Shown: piece by piece, positions 16,943 through 25,505 of the stretch | How positions within the stretch are numbered: the first letter of the stretch is position 1 | Layout: each line of letters opens with the position of its first letter | Position numbers and translations under genes: made by a program | Notes under the pieces: model-generated | The model's input: only the letters and a program-made list of their open reading frames with translations | Told to the model about the DNA's origin: nothing | Databases searched by the model: none | Assembly: GCA_902606175.1 (NCBI GenBank) | Contig: CACLEZ010000007.1 | Coordinates: 28,012 to 92,011 of the forward strand | Reading direction: 5' to 3' | Source of the DNA: an uncultured SAR86 cluster bacterium | GTDB taxonomy: Bacteria; Pseudomonadota; Gammaproteobacteria; Magnimaribacterales; Magnimaribacteraceae | Length of the DNA stretch: 64,000 nt

Positions 16943-17806
16943 ATGAAATATACAAAAAAATACAAAGATATAAAAAACGGTAAGATGGCCTTCATTGATG
17001 AAGGCAGTGGTGATACTTTTTTATTTCTACATGGCAATCCAACATCATCTTTTTTATGGAGAAATATTGCTCCCCATGTAGAAGATATTGGGAGAATAGT
17101 GATACCGGATTTAATTGGTATGGGTGATTCAGATAAACTCGAGGGAGTGGATAATCCTGGCTACAATTATCATGGTCAGTATAGTTATTTAACAGCTCTG
17201 ATGGACGAGCTAGATTTAGGAGACAATATCCATCTAATTATTCATGATTGGGGTTCCGCCATGGGTTTCCAATTTGCTAGAGAAAACCAAGATAGAATTA
17301 AGTCCATAACCTACATGGAAGCTATCGTTATGCCACTAACTTGGGATCAATGGCCCGATCCTGCAACTAAAATTTTTGGATTATTTAGGTCTGAAGCTGG
17401 AGAGGAACTTGTACTAGAAAAAAACTTTTTTGTTGAAAGAATACTTCTAGCAGATTCTTCAACTGGCTACACAGAAGAAGAAAAATCTGAGTACATAAGA
17501 CCTTTTATTAATCCAGGAGAAGACAGACGCCCTACTCTTACCTGGCCTAGACAAATTCCTCTGGATGGTGAGCCGAGCGAGGTTGTTGAAGAAGTAAGCC
17601 TTAATGCTGAATTTCATAAAGAATCGGATATTCCTAAATTGTTTATCAATGCTGATCCAGGTTCAATTCTGATTGGCGATCAGAGAGAATTTGCTAGAAG
17701 TTGGAAGAATCAGACAGAGATAACAGTGAGTGGAAATCACTTCATACAGGAAGATTCTTCAGAAGAAATAGGTGCTGCTTTAAGAAATTTCGTGGAAAGT
17801 CTTTAA
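16943..17806 (+). CDS. dhaA: Haloalkane dehalogenase, LinB/DhaA-like
   Basis: The 287-residue alpha/beta hydrolase has every catalytic residue of HLD-II enzymes: nucleophile Asp102 in HDWGSAMGF, catalytic acid Glu126 in YMEAI, catalytic His266 in GNHFIQED, and halide-stabilising Asn32 (HGNPTSS) and Trp103. These are each offset by exactly six from the LinB residues as I recall them (D108, E132, H272, N38, W109). Further shared segments are DLIGMGDSDKL, EAGEELVLEKNFFVE and RRPTLTWPRQIP. It would cleave carbon-halogen bonds of haloalkanes to alcohols. It ends a tight forward run and overlaps the next, convergent gene by 4 bp. Confidence 0.93.
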   Translation: MKYTKKYKDIKNGKMAFIDEGSGDTFLFLHGNPTSSFLWRNIAPHVEDIGRIVIPDLIGMGDSDKLEGVDNPGYNYHGQYSYLTALMDELDLGDNIHLIIHDWGSAMGFQFARENQDRIKSITYMEAIVMPLTWDQWPDPATKIFGLFRSEAGEELVLEKNFFVERILLADSSTGYTEEEKSEYIRPFINPGEDRRPTLTWPRQIPLDGEPSEVVEEVSLNAEFHKESDIPKLFINADPGSILIGDQREFARSWKNQTEITVSGNHFIQEDSSEEIGAALRNFVESL

Positions 17807-18687
17807 TTATTTTCTAAGTAAGATTCTAAATCTTTGATAATTGAGTCGGTATATTCCATAGGGAGGAAATGGGAAGCTTCTTTATAATAATTAGAATTCC
17901 AATTTGGACCAATTTTAAATAACGCCTCTCTGGCTTGAGATGAAAATGTCGAACCAATGCTTCCATAGACTACCTTAACATTCATTTTTATTTTCTTGAT
18001 GTATCTCCAGGTATCCATGGAGGATGATCTAAATGTTGCTGCTTCCCAATTAGGAGAGCACGATAATTCAATACCTGATTCAGTTGGTTGAGTTCCCCCC
18101 TTTAAATAATTTTCTATCCATTCTTGTGACCAAGTGGTAAAGGCGCCTCTTCCAGTATAAGAAGTGACTGCCTCATCAATTGAAGAAAAGTTTCTTCTTC
18201 TTTTTGCTGCACCACCAGCAATAGCCAACTCTCGATTGATACGGAGCATTGACTTTAATCTAAATTTTAAAGACTCCATTGGCCCATATAAAACTGGCTC
18301 TATCATGAATAAATGTGAGACCTTTCTGGGTTTTAAAGAAGCTATCTTTGCAGCAATGATAGATCCCATAGAGTGTCCTGAAAGGATTACGGTTCCGCTT
18401 ACACTCTCAATAAATTCCTCGCCATCACGGACAAAAACATCCCAGGTCTTTAACTCCTCAGGATTAGATTTAGCAGCAGACAATCCATGCCCTCTTTGGT
18501 CTAAAGCATAAATGTTTATTTCATTGTCATAATGAGATAGCAGTTTGTCGAAAAGAATCTTATAAGTTTCAGAGTTAAAACCTGTTGCGTGAAAGAAAAC
18601 AAAATTCTTACTGTTACCTTCAGATTGATGAACCAAGTAAGAGAAGTCTTCACCTTCTTTATTTGTAAAAGTTTTCCTTTCCATCAT
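17803..18687 (-). CDS. Alpha/beta hydrolase
   Basis: The 294-residue protein has the nucleophile elbow SGHSMGSIIAAK (Ser in GHSMG), an oxyanion segment FFHATGFNSETY, the acid strand VVYGSIGS and a late catalytic His in ASHFLPMEYTD. It could be an esterase or ring-cleavage product hydrolase. It is the only reverse gene inside the 11.4-23.4 kb forward run and meets the dehalogenase tail-to-tail. Start is either Met of MMERK. Confidence 0.85.
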   Translation of the reverse strand: MMERKTFTNKEGEDFSYLVHQSEGNSKNFVFFHATGFNSETYKILFDKLLSHYDNEINIYALDQRGHGLSAAKSNPEELKTWDVFVRDGEEFIESVSGTVILSGHSMGSIIAAKIASLKPRKVSHLFMIEPVLYGPMESLKFRLKSMLRINRELAIAGGAAKRRRNFSSIDEAVTSYTGRGAFTTWSQEWIENYLKGGTQPTESGIELSCSPNWEAATFRSSSMDTWRYIKKIKMNVKVVYGSIGSTFSSQAREALFKIGPNWNSNYYKEASHFLPMEYTDSIIKDLESYLENN

Positions 18688-18761
18688 TTTTTATAGGTAT
18701 ATAAAGCTTATAAAATACTAAGAATTGCCTATAATCAATTTATTAAAAGATAGGAGATCTC

Positions 18762-19625
18762 ATGGCATTTAAATTAGCCAACATATCTGGCAAAGCAGCT
18801 CTTGTAAAAGGTGAACATTATTATGATCTGAAAGTAATATCAAATGATACTTTCGATGAAGATACACTCAATGCCTTAAATCGTTTGGACGAACTGCATG
18901 AATTGAATGGTATTTTAGATGAAAAAACGCCTACTGGCTTATTAGAAGAAGCTAAAATAGATGCTCCTATTTCTTCACCAAAAAATTGTTATGCAGTAGG
19001 TTTAAATTATAGAAATCATGCCGAAGAGGCCGGTATGGAAATACCTAATGTACCTATGATATTTACTAAACACACCAGTTGCTTAGTTGGGCCGCATGCA
19101 GAGATCGAAATGAGAAGTGATCATGTTGATTATGAAGCTGAATTAGTAGCTGTCATTGGTAAGTCTGGAAAGGATATAAGTGCAGAGGATGCGTGGAATC
19201 ATGTTGCTGGATTATGTGTAGGTCAAGATATCTCTGACCGCGTAGTTCAATTTGCTGCGAAACCACCTCAATTTAATCTAGGTAAATCGTTTGATACTTT
19301 TGGACCCATGGGTCCTTATCTTGTTTCATTAGATGCCTTGGATAATAAAGAAAAACTCAAGATAGAATGTAAGGTCAATGGTGAAATAAGGCAAAATGAC
19401 AACACAAATGATCTCATATTCGATATTCCTTCTATTATTAAATATTTATCTGAGATAGTTACTCTTAATGTTGGCGATGTAATTTTTACAGGTACACCTG
19501 GAGGCGTTGGTGTCATGGAAGGTAAATTTCTAAAAGAAGGCGATGTTCTCACGACAAACATTGACGGTCTTGGTTCATTAGAAAATATATGTAAAAGAAT
19601 TACAAATCATTCGGGGGTTGAGTAA
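18762..19625 (+). CDS. Fumarylacetoacetate hydrolase (FAH) family protein
   Basis: The 287-residue protein has the FAH-domain landmarks YAVGLNYRNHAEEAG, the metal ligands around DYEAELVAVIGK, GQDISDRVVQ and the ending DVIFTGTPGGVGVMEG...GDVLTTNIDGLGSLEN. The family includes hydratases, decarboxylases and C-C hydrolases of ring-cleavage pathways and 2-oxo acids. It starts a second forward sub-run after the reversed hydrolase. AGGAGA precedes the ATG, and a TATAAT lies at 18730-18735. Confidence 0.88.
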   Translation: MAFKLANISGKAALVKGEHYYDLKVISNDTFDEDTLNALNRLDELHELNGILDEKTPTGLLEEAKIDAPISSPKNCYAVGLNYRNHAEEAGMEIPNVPMIFTKHTSCLVGPHAEIEMRSDHVDYEAELVAVIGKSGKDISAEDAWNHVAGLCVGQDISDRVVQFAAKPPQFNLGKSFDTFGPMGPYLVSLDALDNKEKLKIECKVNGEIRQNDNTNDLIFDIPSIIKYLSEIVTLNVGDVIFTGTPGGVGVMEGKFLKEGDVLTTNIDGLGSLENICKRITNHSGVE

Positions 19626-19673
19626 GACAAGCTTGCTTAGATAGAATAAATAGATAATTAAATTGGTGAAAAG

Positions 19674-20195
19674 ATGAAACTAGGATGGTCACACACAGTA
19701 CTTAATATTCAAGATAAAGAAAAAATATTAGATTTTTATATAAATACTTTGGGCTTTAAAGTTAGTGATAGTGGTCCAATCTTTGAAAATGGTCCTGAAA
19801 TTATCTTTATTAGCTATAATCCTGATGAACATCATCAATTAGCATTTGTCCTAGGTAGAGAAGATATAGGGTCTCCGACTGCTTTGAACCACATTTCATT
19901 TAGAGTTGAAACATATTCAGAATTGAAAGAGTTCAAAAAGAAATTTGATGCGATCAATCATGAATACATGCCTTTATGCCATGGAAATGCACTATCCTTT
20001 TATTTCAATGATCCTGAGAATAATGGGATGGAGATATTTTTAGATACTCCCTGGGATGTAGAACAACCCCAAGGTGAGCCCTGGAATCCGGAGTTGGACG
20101 AAAAAGATGCCTTAAAATGGGTAGAGAATACATTCAAAGATAAACCAGGTTTTGTACTTAAAGAAGAAAGTACAAAAGAGTTTGTGAATAGATAA
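19674..20195 (+). CDS. VOC-family (glyoxalase/extradiol dioxygenase-type) metalloprotein
   Basis: The 173-residue single VOC module has putative metal ligands His7 (WSHTVLNI), His in ALNHISFRV and Glu in GMEIFLDTPW, matching the H-H-E arrangement of type I extradiol dioxygenases and glyoxalases. A C-terminal extension (WNPELDEKDALKWVEN...) follows. It lies between the FAH protein and an SDR in the catabolic run, suggesting a ring-cleavage or isomerisation role. A two-domain extradiol enzyme would be larger, so activity is uncertain. Confidence 0.8.
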   Translation: MKLGWSHTVLNIQDKEKILDFYINTLGFKVSDSGPIFENGPEIIFISYNPDEHHQLAFVLGREDIGSPTALNHISFRVETYSELKEFKKKFDAINHEYMPLCHGNALSFYFNDPENNGMEIFLDTPWDVEQPQGEPWNPELDEKDALKWVENTFKDKPGFVLKEESTKEFVNR

Positions 20196-20211
20196 TTGAT
20201 GGGATTTAAAT

Positions 20212-20985
20212 ATGACTAATACAACATCCAATAAAGTAGCGATAATAACTGGCGGAAGTAGAGGCGTAGGAGCAGCTACAGCAAAATTGCTCGCTTCAAA
20301 GGGATGGAACGTGACCATAACATGTACAAGTTCTATTCAAGATGCAAATGAAGTAGTCCAAGAATGCGAGGGATTAGGAGTCGAAGCTCTATCCATAAAG
20401 GCAGATGTTTCTGAGAATGATGATTGTGTAGAAACAGTCCAACAAACGATCAAAAAATGGGGACGAATCGACGCGCTTGTAAATAATGCTGGAACAACAA
20501 AATTTGTATTTAATCATGCCGATCTCGATGGTTTAGATGCAGATGATTTTTTACATATATACAAAGTTAATGTTGTAGGACCTTTCCAGATGGTAAAGGC
20601 TTGTAAAGAAATGCTTATGAAAAGTGAGAATCCAAGTGTTGTGAATATTTCATCCATTGCCGGGATTAAAGGAATTGGTAGCTCCCTTGCCTATGCATCA
20701 TCAAAGGGTGCGTTAAATACAATGACGAAATCTATGGCCAGAAATCTCGGTCCTATTAGAGTCAATGCAATTTGCCCTGGTTTTATTCAAGGGGATTGGT
20801 TAAAAAAAGGCATGGGTGATGATCTTTATAATGCAGCAAAGGAGAATTTAACATCTAGTACTCCACTAAAACTTACTGTTACTCCTGAACAAGTTGCTGA
20901 AGGTATATATAACTTTATTGAAATATCAAAAGTAGTAACTGGTGAAACAATGCTCATGGATGGTGGACATCACCTTATTGTCTAA
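20212..20985 (+). CDS. Short-chain dehydrogenase/reductase (SDR)
   Basis: The 257-residue SDR has GGSRGVGAATA (cofactor loop), VNNAGTTKF, SSIAGIKGIGSS (catalytic Ser) and YASSKGAL (Tyr/Lys), and ends GETMLMDGGHH. It resembles 3-oxoacyl-ACP reductase-like or dihydrodiol dehydrogenase-like SDRs. It is 16 bp after the VOC gene and 18 bp before the GST gene, in one probable transcript. Confidence 0.87.
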   Translation: MTNTTSNKVAIITGGSRGVGAATAKLLASKGWNVTITCTSSIQDANEVVQECEGLGVEALSIKADVSENDDCVETVQQTIKKWGRIDALVNNAGTTKFVFNHADLDGLDADDFLHIYKVNVVGPFQMVKACKEMLMKSENPSVVNISSIAGIKGIGSSLAYASSKGALNTMTKSMARNLGPIRVNAICPGFIQGDWLKKGMGDDLYNAAKENLTSSTPLKLTVTPEQVAEGIYNFIEISKVVTGETMLMDGGHHLIV

Positions 20986-21003
20986 TATTTTGTTCTAAAA
21001 TAA

Positions 21004-21927
21004 ATGCAAAGGATGCAAGTAGGCCTTCAAGATTACCTAGTCGAACAAACCTCAGCAGAATGGACTCTTTATCATAATGATTTTTCACTCTGTTCCAGGA
21101 AAGTAAGAATTTGTCTGCACGAGGTAGGTTTCAAATATGATTCAAAGCATATAGATCTTATTGAAACAGGAAAGTATGAAGTGGCCTCAAAATCATTTTT
21201 AAAAATAAATCCAGGAGCAACAGTTCCTGTCTTGCTTAATAAAGGTAGGCCAATATACGAATCACATGAACAAATTAAATTCATATTCAATAGTAAGGAA
21301 AACTTTAATACACTTGAAGACCGTGATGTGAAATCAATAGATTATTGGACAGATAAAGCGTCGATGGTTGGTAATCCAGTAAAAGGTCATAAAAAATATG
21401 CAGGTAATACGATTGGACCCCTTACCTTTCCACTTTTTACAACTATGTTAAAAAACGTCTCCATCCTAGAAATCATGAAAGGATTAATTTCACACCCAAT
21501 GAAACAGAGAGTATTAATTTTTTTGCTCCTAAAAATATTTGGGTTTACTTTCATAAAATTGCCACCGATTCAAAATCTTATTCAATCTGCTTTTGAGGAA
21601 CTGAATAAACATTTATGCGAGTTAGAGACTGAATTGTCATCGAGTAAAAAAGAATGGCTCGCATCTGATAATTTCTCTCTCGCAGATATAAGCTGGTCAG
21701 TTATCCTTCATCGCCTTGATGAGTGTGGTTGGAGCGATCTATTATTTCAGAACAAACCATTCATTAAATCTTATTATGGAAAAATTAAAGAAAGAGATAG
21801 TTTCAAAAATGGAATAGTTGATCAAAATAATCCAAACCTTGAAAAGGGCATTAAAGATCTCAAACTTGCCATTCAAAATAATCAATTTCTTAAGTCCTTC
21901 CATGAGGAACTGAGTACCTTAAATTAG
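21004..21927 (+). CDS. Glutathione S-transferase family protein
   Basis: The 307-residue protein has an N-terminal thioredoxin-like domain (about 17-95: LYHNDFSLCSRKVRICLHEVGF, cis-Pro in GATVPVLL, then GRPIYESHEQI) and a long helical C-terminal domain containing SDNFSLADISWSVILHRL. It is longer than usual GSTs (about 200-250), with an insertion in the C-terminal half. SLCSRKVR suggests Ser or Cys catalysis, as in maleylpyruvate isomerase or reductive dehalogenase-type GSTs. Start may also be the ATG at 21013. The next gene overlaps its stop by one base. Confidence 0.83.
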   Translation: MQRMQVGLQDYLVEQTSAEWTLYHNDFSLCSRKVRICLHEVGFKYDSKHIDLIETGKYEVASKSFLKINPGATVPVLLNKGRPIYESHEQIKFIFNSKENFNTLEDRDVKSIDYWTDKASMVGNPVKGHKKYAGNTIGPLTFPLFTTMLKNVSILEIMKGLISHPMKQRVLIFLLLKIFGFTFIKLPPIQNLIQSAFEELNKHLCELETELSSSKKEWLASDNFSLADISWSVILHRLDECGWSDLLFQNKPFIKSYYGKIKERDSFKNGIVDQNNPNLEKGIKDLKLAIQNNQFLKSFHEELSTLN

Positions 21928-23441
21928 TGAATCATTTTGATGTTGCTATCATAGGTTTGGGACCTGCCGGCAGCATGGCAGCATTGCTCTTAGAATCTTA
22001 CGGAATGAAAGTTCTGTGCATCGATAGAGAAAAGGAAATTTACAATCTACCAAGAGCAGTAACTGTTAGTGATCAAGGCTTTAGAATGTGTCAATTAGCT
22101 GGAATTGATGACATTTACCTAAAAAATAGCACTATTCTTGGAGGTGCTTACTTCTCTAATAAAAATTTGGAAATTATTGGTGGTTCTATTGATTTAAAAG
22201 GTTTTGTATCAGCAAATGGTTGGCCGGCATCAAGCCTGTTTCATCAGCCCTTCACAGACCGTGATATTAGAAATAAATTAGAAAATTCAAATGTTGAAAT
22301 TATTTTAGAACATGAATTCATAAGTCTAAATCAAAATCAAGAATCTGTTAGTTTTAAAACTATCAATTTAAGGAATCAAGAAGAAAAAGAATTTACTTCT
22401 AGATATTTAATAGGTTCTGATGGTGGGTCAAGTGTTGTAAGAAAACAACTAGATATTCCTCAAGAAGACTTAAACTACAATCGTGATTGGGTCGTAATTG
22501 ATGTAGAGCTTAACAACCCAGATAAACTTGGAGATAAATTAATACAAGTTTGCGATAAGGAAAGGCTTGCAACTTTTGTTCCTTCTCACTTACCTTTTCG
22601 AAGATGGGAATTTATCATTCATGAGCATGAGGATAAGGAGAGCTTCTTAGAAGATACGATTATTCATGAACTAATAAGTAAATGGTTGAAGCCAGAAGAA
22701 TATAGAATCATAAGAAAGGCTGTTTACCAGTTCCATTCAGTAATTGCTAAGAATTTTCAAAAAGGGAACTGCTTTCTAGTAGGCGATGCTGCACATCAAG
22801 CTCCTCCTTTTATGGGAGAAGGAATGATGTCTGGTTACAGAGATGCAGTAAACTTATCCTGGAAAATCGCGACATCAATTAAAAATAAATTGAATGCAAA
22901 TTTAATAGATACCTACGAAATAGAGAGAATTCCTCACTCTAGATTTGTTGTGAAAAATTCTGCAGGTATTGGAGAATTAATGGAAGCTTATGCTGAGGCA
23001 GAAACTCCAGAACAGGTTGCACAAGATTTAGTTCAAAAGGGTTATGGATCCTTTATATTACCTAATCTAACAAAAGGTCTATTTTTCGGTGGAAAAGCAG
23101 ATGAGTCAATGAATGCTGGAGAGATTTTCCCCCAACCCGTAGAGTTTGAAAATAAAGAAATAGTAAGGAGAATGGATCATATTTTAGGAAAAGGGTTTTC
23201 TTTAATATCAAACTATCCATTTGAAATTTCTGAAGATAATCATGAATTTCTTGATTTATTAGGGTGCAAGTTAGTCACTCTTGAAAAGAAATATATTGCA
23301 GAAAATCCTTGGATGAAACCTCTATTGGAAAAGGATAGAACTTATCTTATTAGACCTGATAGGTATATTTTTGGATCAACAAATTCAAATATTTCTATTG
23401 ATATGCTTATCAATGATTTAAAAATGAGAATAATGAATTAA
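21927..23441 (+). CDS. FAD-dependent aromatic-type monooxygenase (MhpA/PcpB-like)
   Basis: The 504-residue flavoprotein starts with GTG, coupled to the GST stop (TAGTG). Class A flavin hydroxylase motifs are IIGLGPAGSMAALLLESYG (FAD ADP-binding), the DG motif LIGSDGGSSVVRKQL near 167, and the GD motif VGDAAHQAPPFMGEGMMSGYRDA near 287. It should hydroxylate an aromatic or phenolic substrate with NAD(P)H and O2. The closest family feel is 3-(3-hydroxyphenyl)propionate or chlorophenol hydroxylases. It ends the forward catabolic run. Confidence 0.88.
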   Translation: MNHFDVAIIGLGPAGSMAALLLESYGMKVLCIDREKEIYNLPRAVTVSDQGFRMCQLAGIDDIYLKNSTILGGAYFSNKNLEIIGGSIDLKGFVSANGWPASSLFHQPFTDRDIRNKLENSNVEIILEHEFISLNQNQESVSFKTINLRNQEEKEFTSRYLIGSDGGSSVVRKQLDIPQEDLNYNRDWVVIDVELNNPDKLGDKLIQVCDKERLATFVPSHLPFRRWEFIIHEHEDKESFLEDTIIHELISKWLKPEEYRIIRKAVYQFHSVIAKNFQKGNCFLVGDAAHQAPPFMGEGMMSGYRDAVNLSWKIATSIKNKLNANLIDTYEIERIPHSRFVVKNSAGIGELMEAYAEAETPEQVAQDLVQKGYGSFILPNLTKGLFFGGKADESMNAGEIFPQPVEFENKEIVRRMDHILGKGFSLISNYPFEISEDNHEFLDLLGCKLVTLEKKYIAENPWMKPLLEKDRTYLIRPDRYIFGSTNSNISIDMLINDLKMRIMN

Positions 23442-23467
23442 TAGGCTAAATTTAGTTGGGCTTAAAA

Positions 23468-24001
23468 TCAATTCTTCCAAAATTTGATCATGTTGATGGT
23501 GGTGAGATCTTTAGCAATAAAATGATGATATAGAGAAGCAAGAATATGAATTACAACAAAGGCTATAATTAAATTTGTGAAAATCTCATGAAAAAATCTA
23601 ATAGCATCATAGATCTGCAGGTCTCCATTACCCGTCGTTAAATTTAGTGCATTAAAAGCAAAAATCGGGTCAGTTGCATACCTGGCCGTTAAAATACCGG
23701 TAACAACCAATCCACCCATCAAGAAGTAAAGTCCGTAGTGACCTATTTTAGCTGAAATCACTTGCCATCTCGGCATAGATTCAGGATATCCTGGAGATCC
23801 ATATTTATATCTTAAGAAAACTCTCAATATAAAAAGAAAAGTTATGATAAGTCCCATACTGGTATGATCAATCCTTGATTCCAGTCTATCTAAGATATCC
23901 ATTTCTCCACCAAATTTTTGGGCTATATTGAGATCCAACATAATGATGATGGCCATAATCCAATGAATTATCTTTTGAGATTTTAAAAAATCAGACTTCA
24001 T
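23468..24001 (-). CDS. Cytochrome b561-type membrane protein
   Basis: The 177-residue protein has four hydrophobic helices. Candidate haem-ligand histidines lie in KIIHWIMAI, DHTSMGLI, KIGHYGLYFL and VIHILASLYHHF, as in the bacterial CybB family. It probably passes electrons from quinol across the inner membrane. It directly abuts (0 bp) the upstream lipoprotein gene, at the end of a reverse operon. Confidence 0.87.
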   Translation of the reverse strand: MKSDFLKSQKIIHWIMAIIIMLDLNIAQKFGGEMDILDRLESRIDHTSMGLIITFLFILRVFLRYKYGSPGYPESMPRWQVISAKIGHYGLYFLMGGLVVTGILTARYATDPIFAFNALNLTTGNGDLQIYDAIRFFHEIFTNLIIAFVVIHILASLYHHFIAKDLTTINMIKFWKN

Positions 24002-24373
24002 CTACTTGAAAGGCTTACAATCTAAGGCAAACAAATAACTTTGTATATTACTTTCATCAATATCGCCCCATACTCTGCAAAAGGTTCTTCCGTCTTCTCT
24101 ATTTCCAAACTCTAGTTCTACGACCTTTAAACGAAATAAAACTTCATCCGTATTCTTTCTTGTTACTTCATAAAAACCATCCATAAAAACTTTTTGTCCG
24201 GTGACATCTACTGAGTAAATCATTTCCATTTTTTCTTTAGTAACATGCATGAAATTAAGTGGGCCACTCCACTCAACACCATTAGGTTGAGATGAATTTG
24301 AGCAAGAGCCCAAAATACAACTCATTATGAAAACTACCGATTTATGTTTTATCTTTTGTCCTATAGTCACCAA
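24002..24373 (-). CDS. Small predicted lipoprotein of unknown function
   Basis: The 123-residue protein has a lipoprotein signal: basic start (GQKIKHK), hydrophobic SVVFIMSCI, lipobox LGSC with lipidation at Cys24. The mature domain is short, mostly beta-like, with two cysteines (RTFCRVWG and ALDCKPFK) that could form a disulfide. I do not recognise the family. It overlaps the preceding crotonase gene by 32 bp and abuts cytochrome b561, so an envelope redox role is conceivable. Confidence 0.7.
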   Translation of the reverse strand: MVTIGQKIKHKSVVFIMSCILGSCSNSSQPNGVEWSGPLNFMHVTKEKMEMIYSVDVTGQKVFMDGFYEVTRKNTDEVLFRLKVVELEFGNREDGRTFCRVWGDIDESNIQSYLFALDCKPFK

Positions 24374-25172
24374 AGTCTTTATCTCTTTTATCCAATGCTT
24401 CTTTTAATCCTGATGAAAGCTCTTTGAGGTGTTCTTTGGTTGAATTGCTATGCATTGCGAGCGCTTGTAATTCAGTCCCTGCTCTTATGCCGTCTCTCAT
24501 GCCCATTATCTCCATCTGTCTATGTATGGATCTTTTATTGATTGCTTGGATGTCTGAAGGTACTTTAGCTACTTTACTGGCAATCTTTTCGACTTCTTTT
24601 GACAGAATATTTTCAGAGAAAGATTTATTTGCAAAACCATTTTTTGCTGCTTCTTTTCCTGATATCGTTTCTCCAGTAAGCATCATCTCCATTGCATTCC
24701 TCATTCCTAACAACCAAGGAAAAAATTGATTATCTGGAGGGCTCATTGATCGTACTACTGGATACCCTATTTCGGCATCATCTGAGCAATAAACTAGATC
24801 ACAGGAAGCGGCAAGTTCAGTTCCCCCCGCAAGACAATAGCCATGAACTTCGGCTATAACAGGTGTTGAAAGATCCCATATCTTAAATGCCCCCTCTACA
24901 ACATGACGAGGCCAAAAGCCATCTGTCTTACTAGAGTGATATGGCAGATCTTTACTATTATCATAAGAGAGATCATAACCTGCACAAAAACAAGACCCCT
25001 TACCGGATATGATGATAGCTTTTACTTCTGGATCGCTATCTAAAGTCTCTAAGCAAGAAAAAAGCTCTTTTCTTAATGGATTGCATAGGGCATTCCGTTT
25101 ATCAGGTCTGTTTAAAAGAATACGCCTTACCGAGGGCTTAATTTCGATACATTCAATAAATTCATAGTCCAT
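24342..25172 (-). CDS. Enoyl-CoA hydratase/isomerase family protein
   Basis: The 276-residue crotonase has GKGSCFCAGYDLSYD and EVHGYCLAGGTELAASCDLVY forming the oxyanion hole. The first catalytic Glu region reads IGYPVVRSMSPPDNQFFPW (no Glu), while the second keeps Glu in NAMEMMLTGETISG. This is the opposite pattern to the crotonase at 8275. It lies between a Rieske ferredoxin and a lipoprotein in a reverse operon. Substrate unknown. Confidence 0.85.
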   Translation of the reverse strand: MDYEFIECIEIKPSVRRILLNRPDKRNALCNPLRKELFSCLETLDSDPEVKAIIISGKGSCFCAGYDLSYDNSKDLPYHSSKTDGFWPRHVVEGAFKIWDLSTPVIAEVHGYCLAGGTELAASCDLVYCSDDAEIGYPVVRSMSPPDNQFFPWLLGMRNAMEMMLTGETISGKEAAKNGFANKSFSENILSKEVEKIASKVAKVPSDIQAINKRSIHRQMEIMGMRDGIRAGTELQALAMHSNSTKEHLKELSSGLKEALDKRDKDFGDYRTKDKT

Positions 25173-25181
25173 AAATGGATA

Positions 25182-25505
25182 TTACTCTGAAATCCTTTTT
25201 TTAACACTAATAGAGGTACCCTCAATTAATATTTCAAAAGTTTCTAAATCTTCGAAGGCGGGAGGTGATTGTACAGATCCATCTGTTAAATCAAACACTG
25301 CACCATGTACGGGACAAGTTATAAAATTATCTATTATTTGACCTCCACAAAGTGGAATGTCTGCATGGCTACATTTATCCTCTACAGCAAATACACCTTT
25401 GGTTGTATGACAAATTAAAATATCTATTCCATCTAATTGGACAGATTGAGATTGGTTGATATCTATATCTGTTATGTCCGCAACATTGATAAATTCATCA
25501 CTCAT
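25182..25505 (-). CDS. Rieske-type [2Fe-2S] ferredoxin
   Basis: The 107-residue protein has the Rieske cluster ligands C-x-H and C-x-x-H in CSHADIPLCGG and CPVHGAVFDLTDG, spaced as in BphF/CarAc-type soluble ferredoxins. No signal peptide is visible. Such ferredoxins feed electrons to Rieske oxygenases, but no oxygenase alpha subunit occurs in this window. It overlaps the transporter gene upstream by 8 bp and precedes the crotonase by 9 bp. Confidence 0.88.
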   Translation of the reverse strand: MSDEFINVADITDIDINQSQSVQLDGIDILICHTTKGVFAVEDKCSHADIPLCGGQIIDNFITCPVHGAVFDLTDGSVQSPPAFEDLETFEILIEGTSISVKKRISE

